DNA from: Elioraea sp. Yellowstone
GTDB taxonomy: Bacteria; Pseudomonadota; Alphaproteobacteria; Acetobacterales; Acetobacteraceae
Assembly: GCF_006704265.1 (NCBI RefSeq)
Contig: NZ_VIKA01000027.1
Coordinates: 1 to 32,550 of the forward strand
Length of the DNA stretch: 32,550 nucleotides
Reading direction: 5' to 3'
Shown here: in pieces, positions 1 through 8,436 of the stretch
Position numbering within the stretch: position 1 is the stretch's first letter
Layout: each line of letters opens with the position of its first letter
Notes under the pieces: generated by a model
The model's input: only the letters and a program-made list of their open reading frames with translations
Told to the model about the DNA's origin: nothing
The model's database searches: none
Position numbers and translations under genes: made by a program

Positions 1-434
1 CCCTCGCGCTCGGCGCGGTCGCCCTGCCCGCCTTTCCGGGCGCGCCCCCCGCGCCGCCGCCGCCCGCCGGAGCGCTCGCCTTCTCGGCCGCCGAGGCGGA
101 ACGGCGCGCGCGCTCCGGCGAGACCCTGCTGGTCGACATCACCGCCGAATGGTGCATCACCTGCCAGGTGAACAAGGCGCTGGTGCTCGAGCGCGGCGCG
201 GTCGCCGAGCTTCTGCGCGCGGGCGCGGTCGGCATGATGCGCGGCGACTGGACCCGCCCCGATCCGGCGATCACCGCGTATCTCGCCCGGCATGACCGGG
301 TCGGCATCCCGTTCAACGCGGTCTACGGCCCGGCCGCGCCGGAAGGGATCGCGCTGCCCGAGATCCTGACGGAATCGGCCGTGCTGGACGCCATCGCCCG
401 CGCCGGCGGGACGCGCGCGCAGGCGGCCCGCTGA
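1..434 (+). CDS. DsbD-type thiol:disulfide interchange protein, C-terminal thioredoxin domain (5' partial)
   Basis: The reading frame is open from the left edge (codons in phase with position 3) to TGA at 432-434, giving about 143 visible residues. It starts in the tail of a hydrophobic segment and a Pro/Ala-rich linker (about codons 1-27). A thioredoxin-fold domain follows, with the hallmark TAEWCITC redox motif (Trp codon at 150-152, cysteines at 153-155 and 162-164) and a downstream cis-Pro region (GIPFNAVYGP). This arrangement matches the C-terminal periplasmic domain of DsbD/ScsB-like transmembrane reductases, which pass electrons from cytoplasmic thioredoxin to periplasmic disulfide partners or cytochrome c maturation. 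The membrane domain lies outside the window, so DsbD and other DsbD-like proteins cannot be told apart. The stop codon overlaps the -35 element proposed for the next gene. Confidence 0.85.
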   Translation, partial: LALGAVALPAFPGAPPAPPPPAGALAFSAAEAERRARSGETLLVDITAEWCITCQVNKALVLERGAVAELLRAGAVGMMRGDWTRPDPAITAYLARHDRVGIPFNAVYGPAAPEGIALPEILTESAVLDAIARAGGTRAQAAR

Positions 435-459
435 CGGATCGCCCCGGACAGGCTATAGG
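431..459 (+). promoter_or_regulatory. Predicted sigma70-type promoter for the peroxiredoxin gene
   Basis: CTGACG at 431-436 and TATAGG at 454-459 are separated by exactly 17 bases, matching the housekeeping consensus at four of six positions in each box. The site is 31 bases upstream of the peroxiredoxin ATG, and its -35 box overlaps the stop codon of the upstream gene. No experimental support; the call rests on spacing and match only. Confidence 0.5.
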
Positions 460-490
460 GCGGGCGCAACCACAGGGGAGAGCCTGCGCG

Positions 491-973
491 ATGACGATCA
501 AGGTCGGCGACACCATTCCGTCCGTGAAGCTGATGCAGGCCACGCCCGACGGACCGCGCGAGGTCTCCACCGACGAGATCTTCAAGGGCAGGACCGTGGT
601 GCTGTTCGCCGTCCCCGGCGCCTTCACGCCGACCTGCTCCGCCAAGCACCTGCCCTCGTTCCTGCACAACATCGACGCGCTCAAGGCCAAGGGTGTCGAT
701 ACGATCGCCTGCATGGCGGTGAACGACGTGTTCGTGATGGACGCCTGGGCCAAGAGCCAGGGCGTGGGCGACAGGATCGTCATGCTGGCGGACGGATCCG
801 GCGTGCTGACCCGCGCGCTCGGCCTGGAGCTGGACCTGACCGCGCGGGGCCTGGGCATCCGCTCGCAGCGCTTCGCGCTGGTCGCGAAGGACGGGGTGGT
901 GACGCATCTCGCCATCGAGGCGCCGGGCGGGTTCGAGGTCAGCAAGGGCGAGGCGATCCTCGCCGTGCTGTAG
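491..973 (+). CDS. Peroxiredoxin, Prx5/AhpC-TSA-like (thiol peroxidase)
   Basis: A 160-residue protein of the Prx5 branch, which reduces hydrogen peroxide and alkyl peroxides using thiol donors, often glutathione/glutaredoxin. The signature VPGAFTPTCSAKHLPSF puts the peroxidatic cysteine at residue 49 with the conserved Pro-x-x-x-Thr-x-x-Cys arrangement. The later IRSQRFAL segment carries the conserved active-site arginine region. A second cysteine (residue 74, TIACMAVND) is also typical of the family. Length matches bacterial Prx5 (about 160). The ATG at 491 is preceded by a GGGAG SD within 476-481. It has its own candidate promoter, and a GC-rich hairpin follows the stop, so it may be monocistronic. 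A glutaredoxin gene lies 3.5 kb downstream on the other strand. Family certain; physiological reductant inferred. Confidence 0.93.
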   Translation: MTIKVGDTIPSVKLMQATPDGPREVSTDEIFKGRTVVLFAVPGAFTPTCSAKHLPSFLHNIDALKAKGVDTIACMAVNDVFVMDAWAKSQGVGDRIVMLADGSGVLTRALGLELDLTARGLGIRSQRFALVAKDGVVTHLAIEAPGGFEVSKGEAILAVL

Positions 974-983
974 CGCGCCGCCG

Positions 984-1002
984 GCGGGGCGTGGCGCCCC
1001 GC
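984..1002 (+). terminator. GC-rich hairpin after the peroxiredoxin gene
   Basis: GCGGGGCG (984-991) and CGCCCCGC (995-1002) form a perfect 8-bp stem with a 3-base loop, 11 bases after the stop codon. No T-tract follows, so termination (as opposed to mRNA 3'-end protection) is uncertain. The SD of the next gene begins just past it. Confidence 0.4.
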
Positions 1003-1017
1003 GCAAGGGGAGGCGTG

Positions 1018-1704
1018 ATGGCATCGGGGCTGCGGCCGATCCCGCGTCGTGACGTGCCCGGGGGCGCGCATCCCGCGCAGGACGACGCGCCGGTGGATGT
1101 CGCGCTGGTCCTCGCGATCGACGCCTCGGGCAGCGTCACCGACGAGGCGCTGCGGACGCAGCGGCGCGGCCATGCCGAGGCGCTGGCGAGCGAGGCCTTC
1201 GTCGCCGCGGTGCTGGCGGGCGTGCACGGCCGCGTCGCCGTCACCGTGATCGAGTGGTCGAGCGGCGGGCGGCAGGAGGTGACCGTACCCTGGACCGTGA
1301 TCGCCGGGATGGAGCAGGCGCGCGCGGTCGCCGAACGCATCCTGGGCGCGCGGCCGCCGCTGCCGGGCCACACCTCGATCAGCGGCGCGATCGACGCGGG
1401 TGTCGCCCTGCTCGCGCGCTTCGCCGGACGGGCGGCGAGACGCGTGATCGACATCTCGGCGAACGGGCCGAACAACGACGGGCGCGCGCTCGCAGAGGCG
1501 CGCCGGGCGGCGCTGGAGGCCGGCGTGACCGTGAACGGGCTGGCGATCCTGGACGCCGATCCGGACCTCGCGCGGTACTTCGTCGCCGAGGTGATCGGCG
1601 GCCCCGGCGCCTTCGTCCTGCCGGCGGAGGATGCCGGCAGCTACCGCGCCGCGGTGCTGCGCAAGCTCACGACCGAGATCGCGGGGGCCGGCCGATGGGC
1701 ATGA
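1018..1704 (+). CDS. DUF1194 (von Willebrand A-like) protein, paralog 1
   Basis: A 228-residue protein. The start at 1018 is chosen because AGGGGAGG at 1005-1012 is well placed. It resembles DUF1194 proteins: vWA-like folds of unknown function widespread in alphaproteobacteria. Visible MIDAS-type metal-site elements are DASGS (Asp35, Ser37, Ser39) and Thr119 in PGHTS. The third position, usually the Asp of a SGDG-type loop, is Asn149 here (SANG). The C-terminus has the family-typical EVIGGPGAFV and a final helix. No clear signal peptide is seen with this start, unlike paralog 2 at 20431-21102. It sits between a peroxiredoxin gene and cfa on the same strand, 58 bases from cfa. The function is unknown; loss of the acidic MIDAS residue suggests altered or absent metal binding (inference). 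Confidence 0.8.
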   Translation: MASGLRPIPRRDVPGGAHPAQDDAPVDVALVLAIDASGSVTDEALRTQRRGHAEALASEAFVAAVLAGVHGRVAVTVIEWSSGGRQEVTVPWTVIAGMEQARAVAERILGARPPLPGHTSISGAIDAGVALLARFAGRAARRVIDISANGPNNDGRALAEARRAALEAGVTVNGLAILDADPDLARYFVAEVIGGPGAFVLPAEDAGSYRAAVLRKLTTEIAGAGRWA

Positions 1705-1731
1705 GCGTGCGACCGGCCGCTCCGGCCCTCG

Positions 1732-1749
1732 GCACCGCGGCGGCGGTGC
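1732..1749 (+). other. Intercistronic hairpin just upstream of cfa
   Basis: GCACCGC (1732-1738) pairs with GCGGTGC (1743-1749) around a GGCG loop, ending 13 bases before the cfa ATG. The cfa start has no recognisable SD, so this hairpin could affect initiation; it may also be chance pairing in GC-rich DNA. Confidence 0.3.
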
Positions 1750-1762
1750 GCGGCACGGCGCG

Positions 1763-3061
1763 ATGAGCCGGGACCGGATCGCGGAATCGGCGCGCACGCT
1801 GGCCGCACTCGTGGCCGAGGCCGCGCCCTCGTCGCTCGCGCTCCGGCTCTGGACCGGCGAGACGCTGAAGCTCGGGCCGGCGGCGGACGGCGCGGTCGGG
1901 ATCGCGATCAACACGCCTGCGGCGCTGGTGCGGCTCGTGCGCCGGCCGCGCCTGGCGACGCTGATCGAGCTGATCGCCGCAGGCGCGGTCGAGATCTACG
2001 GCGGAACTCTGCTCGACATCGAGGCCCGACGCGGGCGGGCCTCGCGCGGCGCCTGGCGGCGGCTGCCGAAAGGCAAGCTCGCGCGCGCGCTGTGGCCGCT
2101 CCTGGTCGCGCGCGACACGGCTGCGGCGACGCACCACGCCTATGCGGGGCCGGCGCAGGCACGGCTCGAGGAGGGGCGCGACGATGCCGCCCTGGTGCGG
2201 TTCCACTACGATCTCTCCAACGACTTCTACGCGCTCTTCCTCGATCCGGAAATGCAATACTCCTGCGCCTACTTCCCCGACTGGGAGGCGCCGTTGGAGG
2301 TCGCGCAGGTCGCGAAGCTGGAGATGACCTGCCGGCGGCTGCGGCTCGCGCCGGGCGAGCGCTTCCTCGACATCGGCTGCGGCTGGGGCGGGCTGATCTG
2401 CCATGCCGCGCGCCAACACGGCGTGCGCGCGCACGGCGTGACGCTCTCGGAGCAGCAATACGCCTTCGTGCGCGAGAAGATCGCGCGGCTCGGGCTCGGC
2501 GATCGCGTCACGGTGGCGCTGCAGGACTACCGCGAGGTCGGGGGCGAGTGGGACAAGATCGCCTCGGTCGGGATGTTCGAGCATGTCGGGCTCGCCAACC
2601 ACGCGACCTACTTCCGCAGGATGCGCGACCTGCTGCGTCCGCGCGGACTGCTGCTGAACCACGCGATCACGCGGCCGGCGAAGAAGGACGAGCGGGCGTT
2701 CCGCAGGAAGCGCGCGGAGTATGCCGCGCTGACGCGCTACATCTTCCCGGGCGGCGAGCTCGACCACATCGGCCGGACGCTGACCAGCCTCGAGCAGGCC
2801 GGGTTCGAGGTGCACGACGTCGAGGGCTGGCGCGAGCACTACGCGTGGACCTGCCGGCTGTGGACCGAACGCCTCGCGGCGCGGCGCGCGGAGGCCGAGG
2901 CCGAGGTGGGCCCGGCGAAGACGCGGCTGTGGCTGCTCTACCTCGCCGGCTGCGCGCTCGCCTTCGAGCGGGGCGGCGCGCTGATTTACCAGGTCCTGGC
3001 CTCGAAGCGCGCGCGGGGGGCGAGCGGCCTGCCGCCGACGCGGGCGGATCTGTACCGGTAG
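1763..3061 (+). CDS. cfa: Cyclopropane-fatty-acyl-phospholipid synthase
   Basis: A 432-residue SAM-dependent enzyme that adds a methylene bridge to cis-unsaturated acyl chains of membrane phospholipids. The N-terminal lipid-facing region (about 1-140) is followed by the family signature FHYDLSNDFYALFLD (about 147-161) and MQYSCAYF (164-171). The SAM-binding motif FLDIGCGWGGL follows (201-211), then EHVG in the core and a C-terminal acyl-pocket region with AFRRKRAEY and the YLAGCALAF segment. Length is in the usual range of mycolic-acid-synthase-like CFA enzymes. ATG 1763 is the first credible start; the frame is open further upstream but without similarity. No good SD is visible, which may mean low or coupled translation. 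It follows a DUF1194 gene by 58 bases. Confident on family; the precise lipid product is inferred. Confidence 0.92.
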   Translation: MSRDRIAESARTLAALVAEAAPSSLALRLWTGETLKLGPAADGAVGIAINTPAALVRLVRRPRLATLIELIAAGAVEIYGGTLLDIEARRGRASRGAWRRLPKGKLARALWPLLVARDTAAATHHAYAGPAQARLEEGRDDAALVRFHYDLSNDFYALFLDPEMQYSCAYFPDWEAPLEVAQVAKLEMTCRRLRLAPGERFLDIGCGWGGLICHAARQHGVRAHGVTLSEQQYAFVREKIARLGLGDRVTVALQDYREVGGEWDKIASVGMFEHVGLANHATYFRRMRDLLRPRGLLLNHAITRPAKKDERAFRRKRAEYAALTRYIFPGGELDHIGRTLTSLEQAGFEVHDVEGWREHYAWTCRLWTERLAARRAEAEAEVGPAKTRLWLLYLAGCALAFERGGALIYQVLASKRARGASGLPPTRADLYR

Positions 3062-3209
3062 GCGCGGACGTCCCGGGCGCGGTGGCGGCCGCGGCACGAT
3101 GCCTGCCTCGGGATGAGCGGCGCCGTCATGCCCGCCCCCCGCGGTCCCGGCGTTGACGCGGACGCCTACCGCGATCAGCGTCACCGTTCCGCCATCCGGG
3201 AACGCCGCC

Positions 3210-4451
3210 ATGCCCGCACCTTCCGCCGCGACCGCTGCCACGTCCGGGGCGGGCCACGATCTCCGCATCATGGCCCTGATCGGCACCGGGCATTTCCTGT
3301 CCCACTTCTACATGCTCTGCCTGCCGCCGCTGTTCCTGTCGTGGCGCGCGGAATTCGGCGCCTCCTTCGCCGAACTCGGGCTCGCGGTCGCGCTGATGTC
3401 GGGCACCACGGCGCTCTTGCAGACGCCGGTCGGGTTCGCGGTGGACCGGCATGGCGCGCGGCCGTTCCTGGTCGGGGGCACGCTGCTGATGGCGCTTTCG
3501 GTGTCCGCCATGGCGGCCGCGCCGGGGGTGTGGGCGATCTGGGCGCTCGCGATCCTGTCCGGCGTCGGCAATTCGGTGATCCATCCGGCGGACTACGCGA
3601 TCCTCGCGGGCTCGATCGACAAGGCGCGCATGGGGCGCGCCTTCGCGATGCACACCTTCACCGGGAACCTGGGCTTCGCGCTGGCCCCGCCGGTGATCGC
3701 GCTGCTGGCGGCGGCGGTCGGCTGGCGAGCGTCGCTGCTGATCGTGGGGCTCCTGGGCGTGCCGGTGGTCGCCGCCATCCTGGTGCAGAGCCGGATCCTG
3801 CGCGACCAGGCGAAGCCCCGGGCCGGCGAGGCGGGTCCCCGCGGACGCGACCTCCTGCTGTCCCGCCCCATCCTGCTGTTCTTCGCCTTCTTCCTGCTGT
3901 CCTCCATGGCCGGGTCGGGGATCCAGGCCTTCGTCATCACCGTGCTGGGCCAGCTCTGGGGCACCCCGGTCGCGGTCGCCTCGATGGTGCTGACCGGCTA
4001 CATGGTCGGCGCGACGGGCGGCACGCTGGTGGGCGGCTGGGTCGCGGATGCGACCAAGCGCAGCCTGATGGGCTTCGTCGTGGTGCTGACCCTGTTCGCG
4101 GCGGCGATGATCCTGGCCCTCGGCCTGCTGCCGATGCCGGAGCCGGTGCTGCCGGTCGCGGCCCTGCTGGGCGGTCTCGCCCTGGGGGCGTCGCGCACGC
4201 CGCGCGACATCATGCTGAAGGACGCCTCGCCGCCCGGGCAGATCGGCAAGGTGTTCGGCTTCGTCTCATCCGGCTTGCCGCTGGGCAGCGCGCTCATGCC
4301 GGTGCCGCTCGGGCTTCTGATCGACCTCGGCCATCCGGAGCTCGTGCTGCCGGTGGTCGCGGCCGTGCTGGTGCTGTCGCTGGTCTGCGCGGGCACGGCG
4401 CAAGCCGACGCGAGGTCGCGCCGCGGCGTGACGCCGGCGCCGGCGGAGTGA
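3210..4451 (+). CDS. MFS transporter (12-TM major facilitator)
   Basis: A 413-residue, strongly hydrophobic protein with about 12 predicted membrane segments in two six-helix halves and a charged central loop (about residues 190-215). It carries the MFS loop 2-3 motif as VDRHGARPFLVGG and a second-half equivalent around VADATKRSLMG. HFLSHFYMLCLPPLF in TM1 and HPADYAIL in TM4 resemble a group of small-molecule MFS exporters related to Fsr-like proteins. That specificity is only suggestive and the substrate is unknown. The frame extends upstream to a TTG at 3153, but the extra 19 residues are low-complexity and the ATG at 3210 fits the N-terminus better. It is convergent with grxD across a strong hairpin. 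Confidence 0.85.
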   Translation: MPAPSAATAATSGAGHDLRIMALIGTGHFLSHFYMLCLPPLFLSWRAEFGASFAELGLAVALMSGTTALLQTPVGFAVDRHGARPFLVGGTLLMALSVSAMAAAPGVWAIWALAILSGVGNSVIHPADYAILAGSIDKARMGRAFAMHTFTGNLGFALAPPVIALLAAAVGWRASLLIVGLLGVPVVAAILVQSRILRDQAKPRAGEAGPRGRDLLLSRPILLFFAFFLLSSMAGSGIQAFVITVLGQLWGTPVAVASMVLTGYMVGATGGTLVGGWVADATKRSLMGFVVVLTLFAAAMILALGLLPMPEPVLPVAALLGGLALGASRTPRDIMLKDASPPGQIGKVFGFVSSGLPLGSALMPVPLGLLIDLGHPELVLPVVAAVLVLSLVCAGTAQADARSRRGVTPAPAE

Positions 4452-4492
4452 TGCAGGCGCGCCGACACCACCCCTTCCCTCGGCGCGATGAC

Positions 4493-4522
4493 TGATCGCC
4501 AGAGGCAACCCTCTGGCGATCA
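4493..4522. terminator. Perfect inverted repeat between convergent MFS and grxD genes (bidirectional terminator candidate)
   Basis: TGATCGCCAGAGG at 4493-4505 is perfectly complementary to 4510-4522, with a CAAC tetraloop. This 13-bp stem lies between the MFS stop (4451) and the grxD stop (4527), so it would form in both transcripts. No T-tract is present on either side. Confidence 0.65.
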
Positions 4523-4526
4523 TGCG

Positions 4527-4868
4527 TCACGCCGCCACGGGCTTGTGCTCGACGCCCTTCTCGGTCAGCAGCGTCGCGAGCTCGCCCGACTGGAACATCT
4601 CGGTGACGATGTCGCAGCCGCCGACGAACTCCCCCTTCACATAGAGCTGCGGGATGGTCGGCCAGTTCGTGAACTGCTTGATGCCCTCGCGCAGGGACGG
4701 ATCCTCCAGCACGTTCACGCCCTTGAACTTCACCCCCATGTGCATGAGGATCTGCACCACACGCGCCGAGAAGCCGCATTGCGGGAACATCGGCGTGCCC
4801 TTCATGTACAGCACCACCGGGTTCTCGGTGATGTCGGCCTGGATGCGCTCGAAGACGGGGTTCGACAT
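4527..4868 (-). CDS. grxD: Monothiol glutaredoxin, Grx4/GrxD family (CGFS)
   Basis: A 113-residue monothiol glutaredoxin that binds a [2Fe-2S] cluster with glutathione and pairs with BolA proteins in Fe-S trafficking. The active-site CGFS is at residues 31-34, preceded by Lys23 (YMKGTP). The glutathione-binding TIPQ is at 71-74 and GGCD at 83-86, all diagnostic for the class. The start is ATG 4868 (MSNPVFERI); an in-frame ATG at 4901 overlaps the bolA stop and adds only residues not typical of the family. It is the third gene of purL-bolA-grxD, with 29 bases separating it from bolA. A perfect hairpin follows the stop. Confidence 0.96.
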   Translation of the reverse strand: MSNPVFERIQADITENPVVLYMKGTPMFPQCGFSARVVQILMHMGVKFKGVNVLEDPSLREGIKQFTNWPTIPQLYVKGEFVGGCDIVTEMFQSGELATLLTEKGVEHKPVAA

Positions 4869-4897
4869 CGTCGTGGTTCCTGGTCCCGTGTGGCGGT

Positions 4898-5134
4898 TCA
4901 ATCCTGCGGCGGGCTGGTCTGCAGGGCGAGCGCGTGCAGCGCGCCGCCCATGCGGCCCTGCAGCGCGGCATAGACCATCTGGTGCTGCTGCACGCGCGAC
5001 TTGCCCTTGAACGCGGCCGAGACGACGGTGGCGGCATAGTGGTCGCCGTCACCGCGCAGATCCTCCACCGTGACCTGCGCATCCGGCAGGCTGGCCTTGA
5101 TCAGCGCCTCGATCTCCGCCGCCGACATCGGCAT
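4898..5134 (-). CDS. BolA family protein (IbaG/BolA2-like)
   Basis: A 78-residue BolA-fold protein. It shows the N-terminal helix with [11 protein letters not shown], the central [24 protein letters not shown] core (split here as [19 protein letters not shown]) and the conserved C-terminal ALALQT strand/helix. The histidine in the RVQQHQ region is a cluster-ligand candidate in BolA-Grx complexes. Its short form is like IbaG/BolA2 and not E. coli BolA (105 residues). Two in-frame ATGs (5134 and 5128) are possible; GAGGGGGA about 10 bases upstream favours 5134. The SD overlaps the end of purL, whose stop is 16 bases away, indicating an operon. Adjacent to its expected partner grxD. Confidence 0.93.
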   Translation of the reverse strand: MPMSAAEIEALIKASLPDAQVTVEDLRGDGDHYAATVVSAAFKGKSRVQQHQMVYAALQGRMGGALHALALQTSPPQD

Positions 5135-5150
5135 CGCCGCACCGTCCCCC

Positions 5151-7361
<2,211 letters not shown>

Positions 7362-7385
7362 GTGGTCCTCGGGCGCGTCTCGGCC

Positions 7386-7406
7386 GCGTTCGACGGCGTC
7401 GAACGC
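7386..7406. promoter_or_regulatory. 21-bp palindrome in the purL leader
   Basis: GCGTTCGAC (7386-7394), GGC (7395-7397) and GTCGAACGC (7398-7406) form a perfect 9-3-9 inverted repeat 24 bases upstream of the purL GTG. A perfect TTGACA is present on the minus strand at 7443-7438, but with no convincing -10 at standard spacing. The palindrome could be an operator or a 5'-UTR hairpin; nothing else is seen in the 260 bases between purL and the next gene. Confidence 0.4.
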
Positions 7407-7621
7407 TCGGATGCGAACGGCCATGCCCGGGTCGGCCTGTCAAGGAGCGTGCGTCGCGCGGCCGGCGAAGACGGCGCCGCCTCCGAGACGCCGATCCGGA
7501 CATGGCGACGGGGCGAGGCCGCGGGCATCGCCCGCCTCACGCAGCCTGCGGCGGTGGTCGGATCTGTCCCGCGGTGGGGGCGAGCGTGCCGGAGCGCCGA
7601 CCGCCAGGCCGCCGCGCCCGG

Positions 7622-7897
7622 TCAGCGCGTCGGGCTCTGCTGGCCGCGACGATAGGCGTCGTCGACCGAGCGGCGGTGGTAGTCGTAGAGCAGCCCGCCG
7701 GCCGCGCCCGCGCCCGCGCCGATCAGCGCCCCCCAGCCGAAATTGCCGGAGAGCGAGCCGATCAGCCCGCCCGCCGCGGCGCCCCCGGCCGCGCCGAGGC
7801 CGGCGCGACGGAGGGTGGGATCGGTATCGGCGCAGGCGCCGACCACCAGCAGGACGCCGCCCGCGGCGGCGATGCGTGCGATCCTGGTCATGTCCAT
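7622..7897 (-). CDS. Small glycine-zipper lipoprotein
   Basis: A 91-residue protein with an N-terminal hydrophobic stretch ending in the lipobox-like LLVVGAC (Cys22), so it is probably a lipoprotein anchored in the outer or inner membrane. Residues 33-70 are a glycine-zipper region (repeated GxxxG with Ala: GLGAAGGAAAGGLIG, then ALIGAGAGAAGGLL), like YMGG/SLT-type glycine-zipper proteins that insert into or associate with membranes. The tail is polar and charged (YHRRSVDDAYRRGQQ). Start ATG 7897 has GGAGGA 7 bases upstream; ATG 7891 is an alternative. The SD overlaps the end of the upstream gene (stop 7899-7901), so the two are probably cotranscribed and coupled. Exact function unknown. Confidence 0.8.
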   Translation of the reverse strand: MDMTRIARIAAAGGVLLVVGACADTDPTLRRAGLGAAGGAAAGGLIGSLSGNFGWGALIGAGAGAAGGLLYDYHRRSVDDAYRRGQQSPTR

Positions 7898-7898
7898 G

Positions 7899-8291
7899 TC
7901 ATCTCCTCCGACCCGGGCAGGGATAGGTCGTTGCGAGGAAGGCGAACACGCCCTCGACGGCGGGGCCGCTGAGCCGGTCCGGATTGGCGTCCGCCCAGGC
8001 GATGAAGCGGCTGCGCAGCGCCTCGGGCGCCGTGCCGGGTGGCGCGCAGAAGAGCGGCGGCGCGTGCGCCGGCACGACCGCGCGGTGATAGTCGAGCGCG
8101 CCGCGGCCGTAGCCGTTGCAGTAGCCGATCGCCTCCAGAGAGTGGGGGTCGCCCGGCGCCACGCGGCAGATCTCGACCAGATCCGCGAGGGTCTTGACCT
8201 CGAAGCGGCCGGCCTCGAGCGGCTTCGGCTGCGACCAAGCCGTTCCTGCGGCGACCAGCGCGGCCGCCATCGCGGCTGTTGCTCTGCGCAT
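7899..8291 (-). CDS. Secreted Rap1a/Tai-like immunity-domain protein
   Basis: A 130-residue protein with a signal peptide (about residues 1-20, ending AAGTAWS-QP). The mature part resembles the Rap1a/Tai domain, first described for immunity proteins against type VI secretion amidase-type effectors. The four cysteines (42, 58, 82, 125) are spaced as in that fold, and IGYCNGYGRGALDYH matches the family's central Cys-x-Gly-Tyr motif. ATG 8291 follows a GAGGAG SD. It lies immediately upstream of the glycine-zipper lipoprotein gene and shares an almost identical RBS layout. No effector gene is next to it, and Rap1a-like proteins also occur as orphans, so an immunity role is not established. Confidence 0.72.
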   Translation of the reverse strand: MRRATAAMAAALVAAGTAWSQPKPLEAGRFEVKTLADLVEICRVAPGDPHSLEAIGYCNGYGRGALDYHRAVVPAHAPPLFCAPPGTAPEALRSRFIAWADANPDRLSGPAVEGVFAFLATTYPCPGRRR

Positions 8292-8393
8292 CGCATCTCC
8301 TCGCTTGCGTGCGGCACCGTAGCGCAGGCGGCGGCGCCCCGGCCAATGACGGATCGGGGAGCCCCACGCCTAGCCCGTGGCCTGCCAGGGGGC

Positions 8394-8399
8394 TATAAC
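8394..8399 (+). promoter_or_regulatory. Possible -10 box of the ABC importer operon
   Basis: TATAAC at 8394-8399 lies 37 bases before the ATG of the solute-binding protein gene, in the divergent 145-base gap. No good -35 is seen at 16-18 bases upstream (TAGCCC is at 17), so the promoter may need an activator or the match may be chance. Confidence 0.3.
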
Positions 8400-8436
8400 G
8401 CGCGGGGAAGGCTCTACGAACCGGGAGTGCCTGCTG

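Noticed and set aside
3153-3209. N-terminal extension of the MFS transporter from TTG
   Set aside because: Nineteen low-complexity residues before a better ATG; no SD that clearly supports the TTG.
7362-7424. Extension of PurL to ATG 7424
   Set aside because: The added 21 residues are not family-like, cross a perfect palindrome, and GTG 7361 has a good SD.
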